Shown here one piece after another: positions 18,101 through 26,476 of a DNA stretch of 64,000 bases. Numbering within the stretch: the first letter of the stretch is position 1; each line of letters opens with the position of its first letter. The notes under the pieces were generated by a model. The model had not been told where the DNA came from. It searched no databases and saw nothing but the letters and a program-made list of their open reading frames with translations. Both the position numbers and the translations under genes were made by a program. Source of the stretch: Streptomyces sp. FIT100 (GTDB taxonomy: Bacteria; Actinomycetota; Actinomycetes; Streptomycetales; Streptomycetaceae); assembly GCF_024584805.1 (NCBI RefSeq), contig NZ_CP075715.1, positions 6,977,526-7,041,525 on the forward strand, given 5' to 3'.

Positions 18101-18180
18101 CCTCCGCAAGGCTGGCTTCGTCGGTCTGGCCTCCGCAGGGCTGGCCCCTGTCGGTCTGGTCTCCGCCGACCTGGCCCCCG
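18101..18180 (+). repeat. Imperfect ~30-bp tandem repeat, 2.7 copies
   Basis: Units begin CTCCGCA and carry GTCGGTCTGG (18101-18129, 18130-18159, partial 18160-18180). They lie in the 127-nt gap between two convergent genes. No function is apparent. Confidence 0.6.
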
Positions 18181-18202
18181 CCCGGCCCGGCCGCGGCGCG
18201 GC

Positions 18203-18856
18203 TCAGAGCCCGACGGCGCCTTCGCAGAGCACGAGCACCCCGATGGCGGCGATCACCACGGCCATCACTCCGGCGGCATGGTCCTCCAACCACGCCCTGA
18301 CCTTGGTCAGGGGGGCCAGGACCCGCTCGCCCAGCAGCACATGGAGCACCACGGGCAGGGCCACGGTGCTGGCGGCGCACAACGTGAACACCGCCATGGC
18401 CAGCACGGCGGTCGTGGCGGTGGGCTCGGCCGAACCGACCGCGAGGCCGGCCGCCGCGGAGAGCAGCAGGATCTTCGGGTTGGCCACCGACAGCAGCAGC
18501 CCGAGCCGGAACGCCTTGGACGGGCCCGCGTCGGAGAGGAGCCGCATCCAGGCCGGCGCCGCCCTGCCGTGCCGGGTCAGCCATTGCCGGAGCCCGAAGA
18601 GGATCAGGAGCGACCCCAGCGCCACTCTGGCCCAGTCGAGCCAGGCGTGCCCCGCCGCGGGACGCTGGACGACGGAAGCCAGCGCCGCGCACAGGCCGGC
18701 GGGCACGACGATCCCGATGACCCAGCCGGCCAGGAAGGCGCTGCTGGAGGCCCGGGGCCGGGGCGTGAACTGCATGAAGAGCGCGGGGATGAGAGTGAAC
18801 GGCGACACGGCGATCACCGTCGCGAGGACCACGACCTCACCGAACGCCACGGGCAC
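18203..18856 (-). CDS. GAP-family (LysE superfamily) membrane protein
   Basis: 217 aa from the GTG at 18856 (MPVAFGEVVVLATVIAVSPF); a longer GTG start at 18943 would add a charged, non-membrane N-terminus, and neither start has an ideal Shine-Dalgarno. Six hydrophobic helices, the N-terminal VSPFTLIPALF pattern and the internal VANPKILLLSAAAG resemble the GAP (Sap) small-molecule exporter group related to LysE. It converges on the XRE-TPR gene. The cargo is unknown. Confidence 0.7.
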   Translation of the reverse strand: MPVAFGEVVVLATVIAVSPFTLIPALFMQFTPRPRASSSAFLAGWVIGIVVPAGLCAALASVVQRPAAGHAWLDWARVALGSLLILFGLRQWLTRHGRAAPAWMRLLSDAGPSKAFRLGLLLSVANPKILLLSAAAGLAVGSAEPTATTAVLAMAVFTLCAASTVALPVVLHVLLGERVLAPLTKVRAWLEDHAAGVMAVVIAAIGVLVLCEGAVGL

Positions 18857-19028
18857 CGCCTTCTGTGCTCGCCCGCGCCGGGGTCGGGCCTCCGGGCAGG
18901 GTTCCCCCGAGAATGCCACACGGCCCGGCGGATCCGGCGGCACCGACAGCCCCGTGGCCCTTCGGTGAGTTCATGACGTCGTAGCCCCCGCAAGGGCGTC
19001 CGGACCGACGCCGACCGTCGATGAACCT

Positions 19029-19190
19029 CTACAGCGGCCCTGGGTCCGCGGCATGCACCAGGACGCCGCCCACGTACGTCCGCACGCAGCGGATGCCGTG
19101 CAGCTCCCGAGGGTCGACGGCGAACGGGTCCCGGTCCAGGACCGCGATGTCGGCGAGCCGCCCGGGGGCGAGGACACCGGCCTCGGTGGC
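19029..19190 (-). pseudogene. C-terminal remnant of an amidohydrolase (YtcJ-like)
   Basis: The minus strand encodes GVLAPGRLADIAVLDRDP followed by a RCVRTYVGG motif and a stop at 19029. This is the canonical C-terminus of amidohydrolase-3 family enzymes, where the last beta-strands complete the composite domain. Nothing upstream continues the barrel: the 5' side runs directly into the TetR gene start region. About 55 codons of a normally 500-plus residue enzyme remain, so it is a deletion remnant. Confidence 0.75.
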
Positions 19191-19233
19191 GCGGGCTTGC
19201 CCGGGGGCATCACCGGCTGATCTCATCGGGTGC

Positions 19234-19941
19234 ATGGCATCGCAACGCACGGCGGTACGGGGCAGGGGGCGGCCGCCGAAGGTGGTCCTCGACGTGCCGA
19301 TCATCGTGGACGCGGCGCTGGCGCTCTGCGACGAACAGGGTGCCGAGGCGCTGACCGTCAGGAAGCTGGCGGCCCGGCTCGGCGTGGACTCGTCGGCGCT
19401 GTACCGGCATGTCGCGGACAAGGACGAGCTGCATCTGCTCCTCGCGGACCGGCTCTTCGAGGAGGTCCTGGAGACCTTCGCGCCGAGCGCCGGCGACTGG
19501 CGCACGACCCTGCGCGACCTCGCGGTCGCCAGCCGCGAGACGGCCCTGCGGCATCCGGCGGCCGCGGTCGTCGCCACGTACCGGACAACGCGGCGGCCCG
19601 CGGAGATGCGGATCGTCGAGCACATCCTGACTGCCTTCGCCGAAGCCGGCTGCGACCCCGGGCAGTCCGCCCTCCTGCACCGCGTCTACGGCGACTTCAC
19701 CCTCGCCTGGTCGGGCATGGACGCCGCCTTCGCCACCCTCGACCCGGCGGCACAGGCCGGGGACGAGGCGGCCTGGACCCGCGAGTACGCGGCAGCCGAC
19801 CCGGCCCGCCACCCGTCGATCGCGCGCAGCTCCGCACACATGGCGACGATGACGGGGGAGCGGGTGTTCCGCGCGGCACTGGAGGTGCTGCTGGACGGGC
19901 TGGAGGTGCGGATCGGGCGGGGCGGCGGACCGGTGGGGTGA
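19234..19941 (+). CDS. TetR/AcrR-family transcriptional regulator
   Basis: 235 aa from ATG 19234. A basic leader (RGRGRPPK) is followed by an N-terminal TetR HTH with ALTVRKLAARLGVDSSALYRHVADKDEL at about 38-65 (endpoints cited). The C-terminal domain, with KDELHLLLADRLF and the later WRTTLRDLA, resembles TetR class proteins with the TetR_C fold. It is followed by an OFA-type transporter 106 nt downstream in the same direction, a likely target. The 5' side abuts an amidohydrolase remnant, so this boundary has been rearranged. Confidence 0.82.
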   Translation: MASQRTAVRGRGRPPKVVLDVPIIVDAALALCDEQGAEALTVRKLAARLGVDSSALYRHVADKDELHLLLADRLFEEVLETFAPSAGDWRTTLRDLAVASRETALRHPAAAVVATYRTTRRPAEMRIVEHILTAFAEAGCDPGQSALLHRVYGDFTLAWSGMDAAFATLDPAAQAGDEAAWTREYAAADPARHPSIARSSAHMATMTGERVFRAALEVLLDGLEVRIGRGGGPVG

Positions 19942-20047
19942 GGCCGGGGGCCGGCGCGACCGTTCGTCGTGCCCGGGATACCGCTCACCGCATACGGTCG
20001 ACGCGAAGCCTTCTCAACTCCTTGAGCCCTTCCTACCGTTCCGGATC

Positions 20048-21382
20048 ATGAGTCCTCCTGTTGCTCCCCCGGGATGGAGCCGCTGGCTGGTCCCGCCCGC
20101 CGCGCTCTCGGTCCACCTCTCCATCGGCCAGGCCTACGCCTGGAGCGTGTTCAAACCCTCGCTCGAATCGGCGCTCGGCCTCAGCGGCACGCAAAGCGCT
20201 CTGCCCTTCCAGGTCGCCATCGTCATGCTCGGCCTGTCGGCCGCGTTCGGTGGCACCCTCGTCGAGCGCAACGGGCCGCGCTGGGCGATGACCGTGGCCC
20301 TGGTCTGCTTCTCGTCCGGCTTCCTGGTCTCCGCGCTGGGCGCCGCCACGGAGCAGTACTGGCTGATCGTCCTCGGCTACGGCTTCGTCGGCGGAATCGG
20401 CCTCGGCATCGGCTACATCTCGCCCGTCTCGACGCTGATCAAGTGGTTTCCGGACCGGCCCGGCATGGCCACCGGCATCGCCATCATGGGCTTCGGCGGC
20501 GGTGCGCTGATCGCCTCGCCCCTGTCGGCGCAGATGCTGGAGTCGTTCGGGTCCGACAGCTCCGGGATCGCGCTCGCGTTCCTCGTGCACGGGCTGTCGT
20601 ACGCCGTGTTCATGTCGCTGGGCGTGCTGCTGGTGCGGGTGCCCCGCAGCGAGAAGCCCGTGCAGGGCGCACCGAGCGCCTTCGAAGGCGTACAGGTGTC
20701 CGCACGCGACGCCGTGCGCACCCCGCAGTTCTGGTGCCTGTGGATCGTGCTCTGCATGAACGTGTCCGCCGGAATCGGCATCCTGGAGAAGGCCGCCCCG
20801 ATGATCACGGACTTCTTCGCGGACACCTCCGCACCGGTGTCGGTGTCGGCGGCGGCCGGCTTCGTCGCACTCCTGTCGGCGGCCAACATGGCGGGCCGCA
20901 TCGGCTGGTCGTCGACGTCCGACCTGATCGGCCGCAAGAACATGTACCGCGTGTACCTGGGCGTCGGCGCCCTGATGTACGCGCTCATCGCGCTGTTCGG
21001 CGACGCGTCGAAGCCCCTGTTCATCCTGGGCGCACTGGTGATCCTCTCCTTCTACGGCGGCGGCTTCGCGACGATCCCCGCGTACCTGAAGGACCTCTTC
21101 GGGACCTACCAGGTCGGCGCGATCCACGGCCGGCTGCTCACTGCCTGGTCCACGGCCGGCGTCCTCGGACCGCTGATCGTCAACTGGATCGCCGACCGGC
21201 AGGAGGAGGCCGGCAAGCACGGCTCGTCCCTGTACGGCCTCTCGTTCGGCATCATGATCGGGCTGCTCGTCGTCGGCTTCGTCGCCAACGAACTCGTCCG
21301 TCCCGTGCACCCCCGCCACCACATCCCCGCACCGAGGCAGGAGACCGCCGATGCCGAACGACAGCCTTCAGAGCCCGCCTGA
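20048..21382 (+). CDS. OFA-family MFS transporter
   Basis: 444 aa with 12 membrane segments. It begins WSRWLVPPAALSVHLSIGQAYAWSVF, typical of oxalate/formate-antiporter family members found in actinobacteria (shown only in part). YISPVSTLIKWFPDRPGMATG is the conserved loop between TM4 and TM5, and GRKNMYRVYL sits at the second-half motif. It is a different subgroup from the OxlT-like protein at 4222-5610. The 44-aa protein overlapping its 3' end is the small-subunit partner typical of this subgroup. The substrate is probably a small carboxylate. Confidence 0.82.
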   Translation: MSPPVAPPGWSRWLVPPAALSVHLSIGQAYAWSVFKPSLESALGLSGTQSALPFQVAIVMLGLSAAFGGTLVERNGPRWAMTVALVCFSSGFLVSALGAATEQYWLIVLGYGFVGGIGLGIGYISPVSTLIKWFPDRPGMATGIAIMGFGGGALIASPLSAQMLESFGSDSSGIALAFLVHGLSYAVFMSLGVLLVRVPRSEKPVQGAPSAFEGVQVSARDAVRTPQFWCLWIVLCMNVSAGIGILEKAAPMITDFFADTSAPVSVSAAAGFVALLSAANMAGRIGWSSTSDLIGRKNMYRVYLGVGALMYALIALFGDASKPLFILGALVILSFYGGGFATIPAYLKDLFGTYQVGAIHGRLLTAWSTAGVLGPLIVNWIADRQEEAGKHGSSLYGLSFGIMIGLLVVGFVANELVRPVHPRHHIPAPRQETADAERQPSEPA

Positions 21383-21485
21383 GCGGCGACTGCTGATCGC
21401 CTTCGCCTGGTTGTGGGTGGGGGCGCCGCTGGCGTACGGGCTGTACGAGCTCGTGCGAAAGGCGACGCAGCTGTTCACCGGATGA
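21351..21485 (+). CDS. MFS transporter small subunit (44 aa)
   Basis: It starts inside the OFA transporter gene (32-nt overlap) with GGCAGGAG 8 nt before ATG 21351 and encodes 44 residues: a charged N-terminus (MPNDSLQSPPERR) and one membrane helix (LLIAFAWLWVGAPLAYGLYEL). A single-helix microprotein overlapping an OFA transporter is a recurrent actinobacterial arrangement, annotated as a transporter small subunit. It probably binds or stabilises the transporter. Confidence 0.8.
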   Translation: MPNDSLQSPPERRLLIAFAWLWVGAPLAYGLYELVRKATQLFTG

Positions 21486-21537
21486 TGCCGGCCGGGCAGC
21501 TCGTGCCGCCCGGCCGGACTGGGGGAGGAGGAAGCCG

Positions 21538-21987
21538 ATGACCGGTGTCGGCCGGGACATCGAGGACCTGGCCGGGTGGTCGGCATGGGTGCCGCTCACC
21601 GCGGCCGAGGTGCCGCGGCTGCCGGGCGTCTATCTGGCCAGGCGCGGTCCTGACGGGCCTTTGGTGTACGTCGGTAGGGCGGGGGAGCGCGGCGGCTCGG
21701 GGCTGTGCGGCCGGCTGCGGCGGTACACCAGCGGCAAGGCGCTGGCATCGGGGCTCGGCGAGGCCGTCCTCGACCGTGCCCTGGCGGATCCGGCCTGGTT
21801 GCGCGAGCGCCTCGCGGAGGTCGAGGGCGGCAGGGCGATGCGGGCCACGAGCTGGGGGAAGGCCGCTCTCGCCTGGGCGGACATTCACGTCTGCTGGGCG
21901 GTCGCGGAGAGCGGTGAGGCGGCTGCCGCCCTGGAGAAGCAGGTGCTGGCGCTGAAGACCGAGCAGTGGTGGAACCGCGCCCGATGA
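21538..21987 (+). CDS. GIY-YIG nuclease-like protein
   Basis: 149 aa. PGVYLARRGPDGPLVYVGRA at about 30-49 has the GIY (GVY) and YIG (YVG) strands, followed by LRRYTSGK in which the Arg matches the catalytic Arg helix. KQVLALKTEQWWNR at the C-terminus could supply the metal-binding Glu. No other domain is present, so it is a free-standing single-domain member of unknown substrate. GGAGGAGG lies 7-8 nt upstream of the ATG. Confidence 0.65.
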   Translation: MTGVGRDIEDLAGWSAWVPLTAAEVPRLPGVYLARRGPDGPLVYVGRAGERGGSGLCGRLRRYTSGKALASGLGEAVLDRALADPAWLRERLAEVEGGRAMRATSWGKAALAWADIHVCWAVAESGEAAAALEKQVLALKTEQWWNRAR

Positions 21988-22091
21988 CGCGGGCGGGGCG
22001 CGAACTCCGTGGCCTCCGACGGTACGCGGAAGGCCCCGGGGGCCCCGGGGGCCACGGGGTTGGCGCCGACCGCCCCCGGTGCCCACGCTGC

Positions 22092-22218
22092 GGGTGCCGG
22101 GTGCCGGGTGCCGGGTGCCGGGTGCCGGGTGCGGTGCCCCACGTTGCGGGTGCGGTGCCCCACGTTGCGGGTGCGGTGCCCCACGTTGCGGGTGCGGGAT
22201 GCGGGATGCGGGATGCTG
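22092..22218. repeat. Nested 7-bp/21-bp tandem repeat tract
   Basis: Five copies of GGGTGCC plus a variant (22092-22133), then three exact 21-bp units (22129-22149, 22150-22170, 22171-22191; each contains CCCCACGTTGCGG), then three GATGCGG-type 7-mers. All have a period of 7 or a multiple of it. The tract lies between the convergent GIY-YIG and L7/L12-like genes and is probably length-variable between strains. Confidence 0.88.
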
Positions 22219-22242
22219 GTGCTGGTACTGGTGGCGTGTCGC

Positions 22243-22527
22243 TCAGCCGCCGGCCTCGATGCGATCGACCGCGTCCTTCGCCTCCTTGAGACCGGCGTCC
22301 GTGATCTCGCGGTAGACCTTGATCGCCTCGATCTTCCTGCCGTCGCGCACCAGCGCCGCCACCTGCTCCAGCCGCGGCTCCGTCTCCTGGATCCCGAGGT
22401 GGTCCAGCACGCGGTCGATCTTGCGCTCCAGACGGGCGAGCCTGCGGTCCACGCGGCTCAGCCTTCGCTCCAGGGACCCGCTCAGGAGCGCGAGGCCGAC
22501 GATGAGGACAACCGCTGCTATATACAT
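22243..22527 (-). CDS. Membrane-anchored ribosomal L7/L12 C-terminal-domain-like protein
   Basis: 94 aa. Residues 2-17 form one membrane helix (YIAAVVLIVGLALLSG). Residues 18-45 form a charged coiled-coil (LERRLSRVDRRLARLERKID). The rest is an L7/L12-CTD-like module in which KIEAIKVYREITDAGLKEAK matches the helix that contacts elongation factors. The sequence before the ATG lacks a purine-rich Shine-Dalgarno (CCCTCC instead), so translation may be leaderless. The role is unknown. Confidence 0.75.
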   Translation of the reverse strand: MYIAAVVLIVGLALLSGSLERRLSRVDRRLARLERKIDRVLDHLGIQETEPRLEQVAALVRDGRKIEAIKVYREITDAGLKEAKDAVDRIEAGG

Positions 22528-22674
22528 GGAGGGACATACTAGGCGGACAGGCCGGCAGGGGGACCGTCAACGCCGGGTCGCGTCCGTGCAGTTGGGGTGC
22601 GGGGCCGCCCCGAGGGACAGCCCAGCCCGGACGGCCAGGGCTCGGTTGTCATCCACAGCCGGGGCAATCTAGGC

Positions 22675-22688
22675 TGAATGCGCTTCCA
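22675..22688. promoter_or_regulatory. LacI-type operator site 1 (before lacI gene)
   Basis: TGAATGCGCTTCCA lies 30 nt before the lacI-type start. It differs from site 2 (24182-24195) at two of 14 positions and has the TG...GCGC...CA architecture of LacI-family operators; autoregulation is likely. Confidence 0.6.
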
Positions 22689-22718
22689 TTGTCAGGTATC
22701 GAGGGCGGCGGCTCCACC

Positions 22719-23804
22719 ATGGGCGATCCCACCGTTTACGACGTGGCCGAGCGCGCCGGTGTGTCCATCGCGACGGTGTCGCGGGTCTACCGCAGTCCCG
22801 ACTCGGTGCGGGCCGCGACGCGCGAGAGGGTCCTCTCCGCCGCGCACGTCCTGGGGTACGTGCCCAGCGCGAGCGCACGCGGACTGGCCAGCCGGGCCAC
22901 CGGGGTGCTCGGGCTGTGCTTCCCCGACTTCGCCGACCCCGAGGCCGAGGGCACGGCGCCGGACGCCGACGAGGCGGAGCTCAGCTTCTACGGCGACGAG
23001 GTCATCCGCGGCATGGAGCGCGCCGCCAGACGGCACGGCTATGCGCTGCTCATCTCCGCCGCGCATGCCGACCGGGCGGGCGAGGTGCTGGCGGACGTCG
23101 CCGGACGCGTCGACGGCCTGGCGATCCTGGCGCAGCACGTTCCGCCCGCCGTGCTGGACGTCGTCTCGCGGCGGCTGCCGGTCGTGGTGCTGGCGGGGCG
23201 GCTGTCGCCCGGTCTCGACCGTATCGAGGTGGCCAACTTCGACGGCCAGCTGGAACTGACCCGGCACCTGATCGGCGACCACGGGCTCAGCGATCTCGCC
23301 TTCATCGGCGGGCCCGAGGACTCGCCGGACGCGGAGGCCCGTTTCCGCGGCTTCCAGGCCGCCCATCTGGCCGCCGGGCTCCCGCTGCCCGCACGCCCCG
23401 CCGCGCGGGGCGACCTGACCCTGGCCTCCGGCCGCAAGACCGCGGTGGAGCTCCTTGACCGGGACGGTCCGCGCCCGCAGGCACTCGTGTTCGCGAACGA
23501 CCAGATGGCCGTCGGGGCGCTCCAGGCGCTCGGCGAGCGGGGGATCGCCGTCCCCGGCGACCTGGCGGTCACCGGGTTCGACGGGATCCCGCTGAGCCGC
23601 ATGGTCAGCCCGGCCCTCACCACCGTGCGGCAGCCCATGAGCCGGCTCGGCGAGGAGGCGGTGGAGCTGCTCGTTGCACGGCTCGCCGACCGGGGCCGGC
23701 CGACGGCCTCGCGTACGCTGCCGACCGCGCTCGCCCGGCGCGCCAGCTGCGGGTGCGAAGTCCGCCCCGTAACGGGCTCCGGAACCGGAACCGGCACCGT
23801 GTGA
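22719..23804 (+). CDS. LacI-family transcriptional repressor of the glycan locus
   Basis: 361 aa, full length. Start at 22719 (MGDPTVYDVAERAG); a longer start lacks HTH context. HTH at 4-24 (VYDVAERAGVSIATVSRVYR) and hinge region near 50-62 (PSASARGLASR), then a periplasmic-binding-protein-like effector domain with FANDQMAVGALQAL near 260 and a GFDGIPLS motif. It lies directly upstream of the sugar ABC operon. Palindromes matching its presumed operator occur before its own gene, the ABC operon and the GH3 gene. Confidence 0.88.
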   Translation: MGDPTVYDVAERAGVSIATVSRVYRSPDSVRAATRERVLSAAHVLGYVPSASARGLASRATGVLGLCFPDFADPEAEGTAPDADEAELSFYGDEVIRGMERAARRHGYALLISAAHADRAGEVLADVAGRVDGLAILAQHVPPAVLDVVSRRLPVVVLAGRLSPGLDRIEVANFDGQLELTRHLIGDHGLSDLAFIGGPEDSPDAEARFRGFQAAHLAAGLPLPARPAARGDLTLASGRKTAVELLDRDGPRPQALVFANDQMAVGALQALGERGIAVPGDLAVTGFDGIPLSRMVSPALTTVRQPMSRLGEEAVELLVARLADRGRPTASRTLPTALARRASCGCEVRPVTGSGTGTGTV

Positions 23805-24181
23805 TCCTCTCCGAACTCCGCCTGACCCCCTCGGTCCGGCTGCCGGGCGCCGCGCGGCCATGCTGCTGGGCGCCGTCCTCCGCGAGCAGGCAACCAGCGC
23901 CGCACCACCGCCTGATCCCCGTCCGGGCTTCGTCCGCTGTCCGTTCGGCACTGCCCGGGGCCCGGGGCCCGGGCCCTGCGCCGGGACCCCGGGGCCTCTG
24001 CCTGGTCCCCACTCGCGGAGGCCCGGCGCCGGCCGCCGGAGCGACTGCCGCACGCCCGCCCGCCCGGCGCCGCCGCCCGGCGGCCGCCGACATGTCCGTC
24101 TCCTCCGACCAAGGTTTCGGTGGGTTTACGGAAGCGTTACCACCCGCCTCTTGTGTCACCGGACCGCTTCTTGGAAGGTCA
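23805..24181. other. Intergenic region upstream of the sugar ABC operon
   Basis: No convincing gene. The left half is very GC-rich, with alternating CCCGGG runs near 23950-23990. The right half becomes AT-richer (GTTTACGGAAGCGTTACC near 24122-24140) and should contain the ABC operon promoter. Confidence 0.5.
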
Positions 24182-24195
24182 TGTATGCGCTTACA
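24182..24195. promoter_or_regulatory. LacI-type operator site 2 (before ABC operon)
   Basis: TGTATGCGCTTACA matches its own reverse complement at 12 of 14 positions. It lies 32 nt before the binding-protein start, where a repressor would block initiation. Confidence 0.75.
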
Positions 24196-24227
24196 AGCAC
24201 GACGCGCGTACTCGAGGAGGAGCCCGC

Positions 24228-25475
24228 ATGTCCCGCAAAGCCTTGTCCCTCACCATCGCTCTCGCCGTTGTCCCGGCGCTCGCTCTGACCGCCTGCGGCA
24301 GCGGCGACGGCGGCCAGGTGGGCGCCGACGCCAAGCAGACCCTCACCGTGTGGGGGATGGGCGAGGAGGGCGCGCGGCTCCAGAAGGTCGCCGAGGAGTT
24401 CACCAAGGAGAACCCCAACATCACCGTCAAGGTGACCCCGGTCGGCTGGGACGTCGTCCACCAGAAGATGGTGTCGGCCGCGGCCGGTGGCAAGCTGCCG
24501 GACATGGCGCAGATGGGCTCCACGATGATGGGCGAGTTCATAGCCCTGGACACCCTGGAGCCGGTGGACGAGAAGGTCTTCGACAAGAACGACTTCTTCC
24601 CGGCCACCTGGGACGGCAATGTGCAGGACGGCACCGCCTACGGTGTGCCGTGGTACGCCGACGCGCGCGGCCTGTACTACCGCACCGACCTCGCGGAGAA
24701 GGCGGGCATCGACAAGGCCCCCACCACGTGGCAGGAACACCGCGCGCTGGCCGAGGCCTACCAGAAGAACGGCGCCAAGTGGGGCACCGAGCTGCAGCCC
24801 GGCAGCACCGGCGCCTGGCAGAGCTGGCTGCCGTTCCTCTACTCCGAGGGCGGTGAGCTGGTCGACAAGGACGGCAAGTCCGCGCTCGGCTCCGCCGAGG
24901 CCGTGAAGGCCTTCGACATGTGGGGCGGCTACTTCAAGGACGGCCTGGCCAAGAAGAACTTCGTCGTCGGCCACGACCCGGTCAAGAGCTTCGGCTCCGG
25001 CGAGGCCCCGACGTTCATGTCCGGCCCGTGGATGGTCCAGAACATCACCGACCAGCAGCCGCAGCTCGAAGGCAAGTGGAAGGCCGCTGCGTTGCCGGCG
25101 GGCAGCAAGGGCTCGGTCTCGTGGGTCGGCGGCTCCTCGCTGGTGACCTTCAAGGACAGTGAGCACAAGGCCGCGGCCGAGAAGTTCACCGCGTTCCTGA
25201 CCACGCCCGAGACGCAGGCCGAGTGGTACGCGATGGCCAAGTCGCTGCCGGCCAGCAAGGCCGCCTGGGACCAGCCGCAGCTCAAGGAGGGCGGCGAGAG
25301 CCTCATGGTGTTCAAGCAGTCCCTGGACACCGCCAAGGAGGTCCCGCCGCTGGAGAAGTGGAGCGAGATCGCCGCGCTGATCGAGGGCGCCCTGGAGAAG
25401 ATCGCCCAGGGCGCCGACCCGGCTGCCGAGGCGAAGAAGCTCCAGGGCTCGACCGAAGGGCTGATGGCCAAGTGA
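24228..25475 (+). CDS. Sugar ABC transporter substrate-binding lipoprotein
   Basis: 415 aa. Start at 24228 with GAGGAGGAG upstream. Lipoprotein signal with lipobox LTAC (Cys near 22). Cluster 1 (family MalE/UgpB) binding protein: LTVWGMGEEG begins the mature fold, and VPWYADARGLYYRTD plus FMSGPWMVQN are ligand-cleft motifs. It delivers an oligosaccharide to the two permeases whose genes overlap it. A collapsed paralogue lies at 33965-34708. No ATPase is encoded here, as usual in Streptomyces, where MsiK-type ATPases are shared. Confidence 0.9.
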   Translation: MSRKALSLTIALAVVPALALTACGSGDGGQVGADAKQTLTVWGMGEEGARLQKVAEEFTKENPNITVKVTPVGWDVVHQKMVSAAAGGKLPDMAQMGSTMMGEFIALDTLEPVDEKVFDKNDFFPATWDGNVQDGTAYGVPWYADARGLYYRTDLAEKAGIDKAPTTWQEHRALAEAYQKNGAKWGTELQPGSTGAWQSWLPFLYSEGGELVDKDGKSALGSAEAVKAFDMWGGYFKDGLAKKNFVVGHDPVKSFGSGEAPTFMSGPWMVQNITDQQPQLEGKWKAAALPAGSKGSVSWVGGSSLVTFKDSEHKAAAEKFTAFLTTPETQAEWYAMAKSLPASKAAWDQPQLKEGGESLMVFKQSLDTAKEVPPLEKWSEIAALIEGALEKIAQGADPAAEAKKLQGSTEGLMAK

Positions 25476-26476
25476 GCACCGCCGCCACCAAGGCCGGGGA
25501 CGCGGACCGGGACTCGCTCCCGGCCGCGGGCCCGGCCCCGGCCGGCGGCCCTGACCGGAAGGCGGCCGGGGCAGGCCGGACGCTCCGCCCCGACCGGTTG
25601 TCCCGGCAGAACCTCGCCGGCTGGCTCTACTCCACTCCGTTCCTGGTCTTCTTCCTGACCTTCATGGCCTTCCCGATTGTCGCCACGTTCGCGATGAGCT
25701 TCACCGACTTCGGGCTGCGCAACGTCACGGACCCCTTCGCCGCGCAATGGGTCGGCCTGGACAACTACACCGCCCTCGCCGACGACGAGAAGTTCGTCAA
25801 GGCACTCTTCAACACGGGCTACTTCGTGGTGCTCGGTGTGCCGCTGACCATCGGCAGCGGACTGGTGGCGGCCGTCCTGCTCAACTCCGGTATCGACCGG
25901 TTGCGGACCTTCTTCCGGGTCGGTTTCTATGTCCCGGTGGTCACCGCCATCGTCGCGGTCGCCGTCGTCTGGCGGTTCGTCCTCGACCCGTCCGAGGGCC
26001 TGATCGCCGGGCTCGGCGCCCAGCTGGGCTTCGGGACCCCTGACTTCCTGGCGTCCGAGGCGCTCGCCATGCCCTCCCTGATCGCGATGGCGGTCTGGCG
26101 GAACATGGGTACCGCGATGGTCCTCTTCCTCGCCGGACTGCAGTCCATCCCGGTCGAGGTCCGCGAGGCCGCGAAGCTCGACGGTGCCGGCCCCTTCCAG
26201 GAGTTCCGGAAGATCACCATCCCGCTGCTGCGGCCGACCATGCTGTATGTCGCGGTGATGACCTCCATCGGCTTCCTCAACGTCTTCGAGGAGCCCTTCG
26301 TGATGACCAACGGCGGCCCGGGCGACAGCACGCTGACGGTCTCCCTGCACATGTACGAGGAGGGCTTCGACTTCTTCCACATGGGCTCCGCGAGCGCCAT
26401 GGCGTATGTGCTGTTCACGATCGTCCTGGCCGTCACGCTGCTCCAGCTCCGCCTGCTGAAGGACAAGACCCGATGA
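25472..26476 (+). CDS. Sugar ABC transporter permease 1 (MalF/UgpA type)
   Basis: 334 aa. GTG start overlaps the binding-protein stop (GTGA). A charged, Ala/Pro-rich N-terminal tail of about 45 residues precedes six membrane helices (LVFFLTFMAFPIVATFAMSF ...). The ATPase-docking EAA loop is REAAKLDGAGPFQEFRKIT near residue 232. It forms the heterodimeric channel with permease 2, whose gene it overlaps by 4 nt. Confidence 0.9.
   Translation: MSTAATKAGDADRDSLPAAGPAPAGGPDRKAAGAGRTLRPDRLSRQNLAGWLYSTPFLVFFLTFMAFPIVATFAMSFTDFGLRNVTDPFAAQWVGLDNYTALADDEKFVKALFNTGYFVVLGVPLTIGSGLVAAVLLNSGIDRLRTFFRVGFYVPVVTAIVAVAVVWRFVLDPSEGLIAGLGAQLGFGTPDFLASEALAMPSLIAMAVWRNMGTAMVLFLAGLQSIPVEVREAAKLDGAGPFQEFRKITIPLLRPTMLYVAVMTSIGFLNVFEEPFVMTNGGPGDSTLTVSLHMYEEGFDFFHMGSASAMAYVLFTIVLAVTLLQLRLLKDKTR

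Noticed and set aside
19021..19233. N-terminal extension of the TetR gene from 19021
   Set aside because: The extension is antisense to the amidohydrolase remnant and precedes the basic leader and HTH; ATG 19234 is the sensible start.
22092..22218. Repeat tract considered as a CRISPR array
   Set aside because: Units are contiguous 7- and 21-mers without unique spacers, and no cas genes are nearby.
24120..24227. Upstream start of the sugar-binding protein
   Set aside because: It would place 36 residues before the lipoprotein signal and overlap the LacI operator; ATG 24228 has an ideal Shine-Dalgarno.
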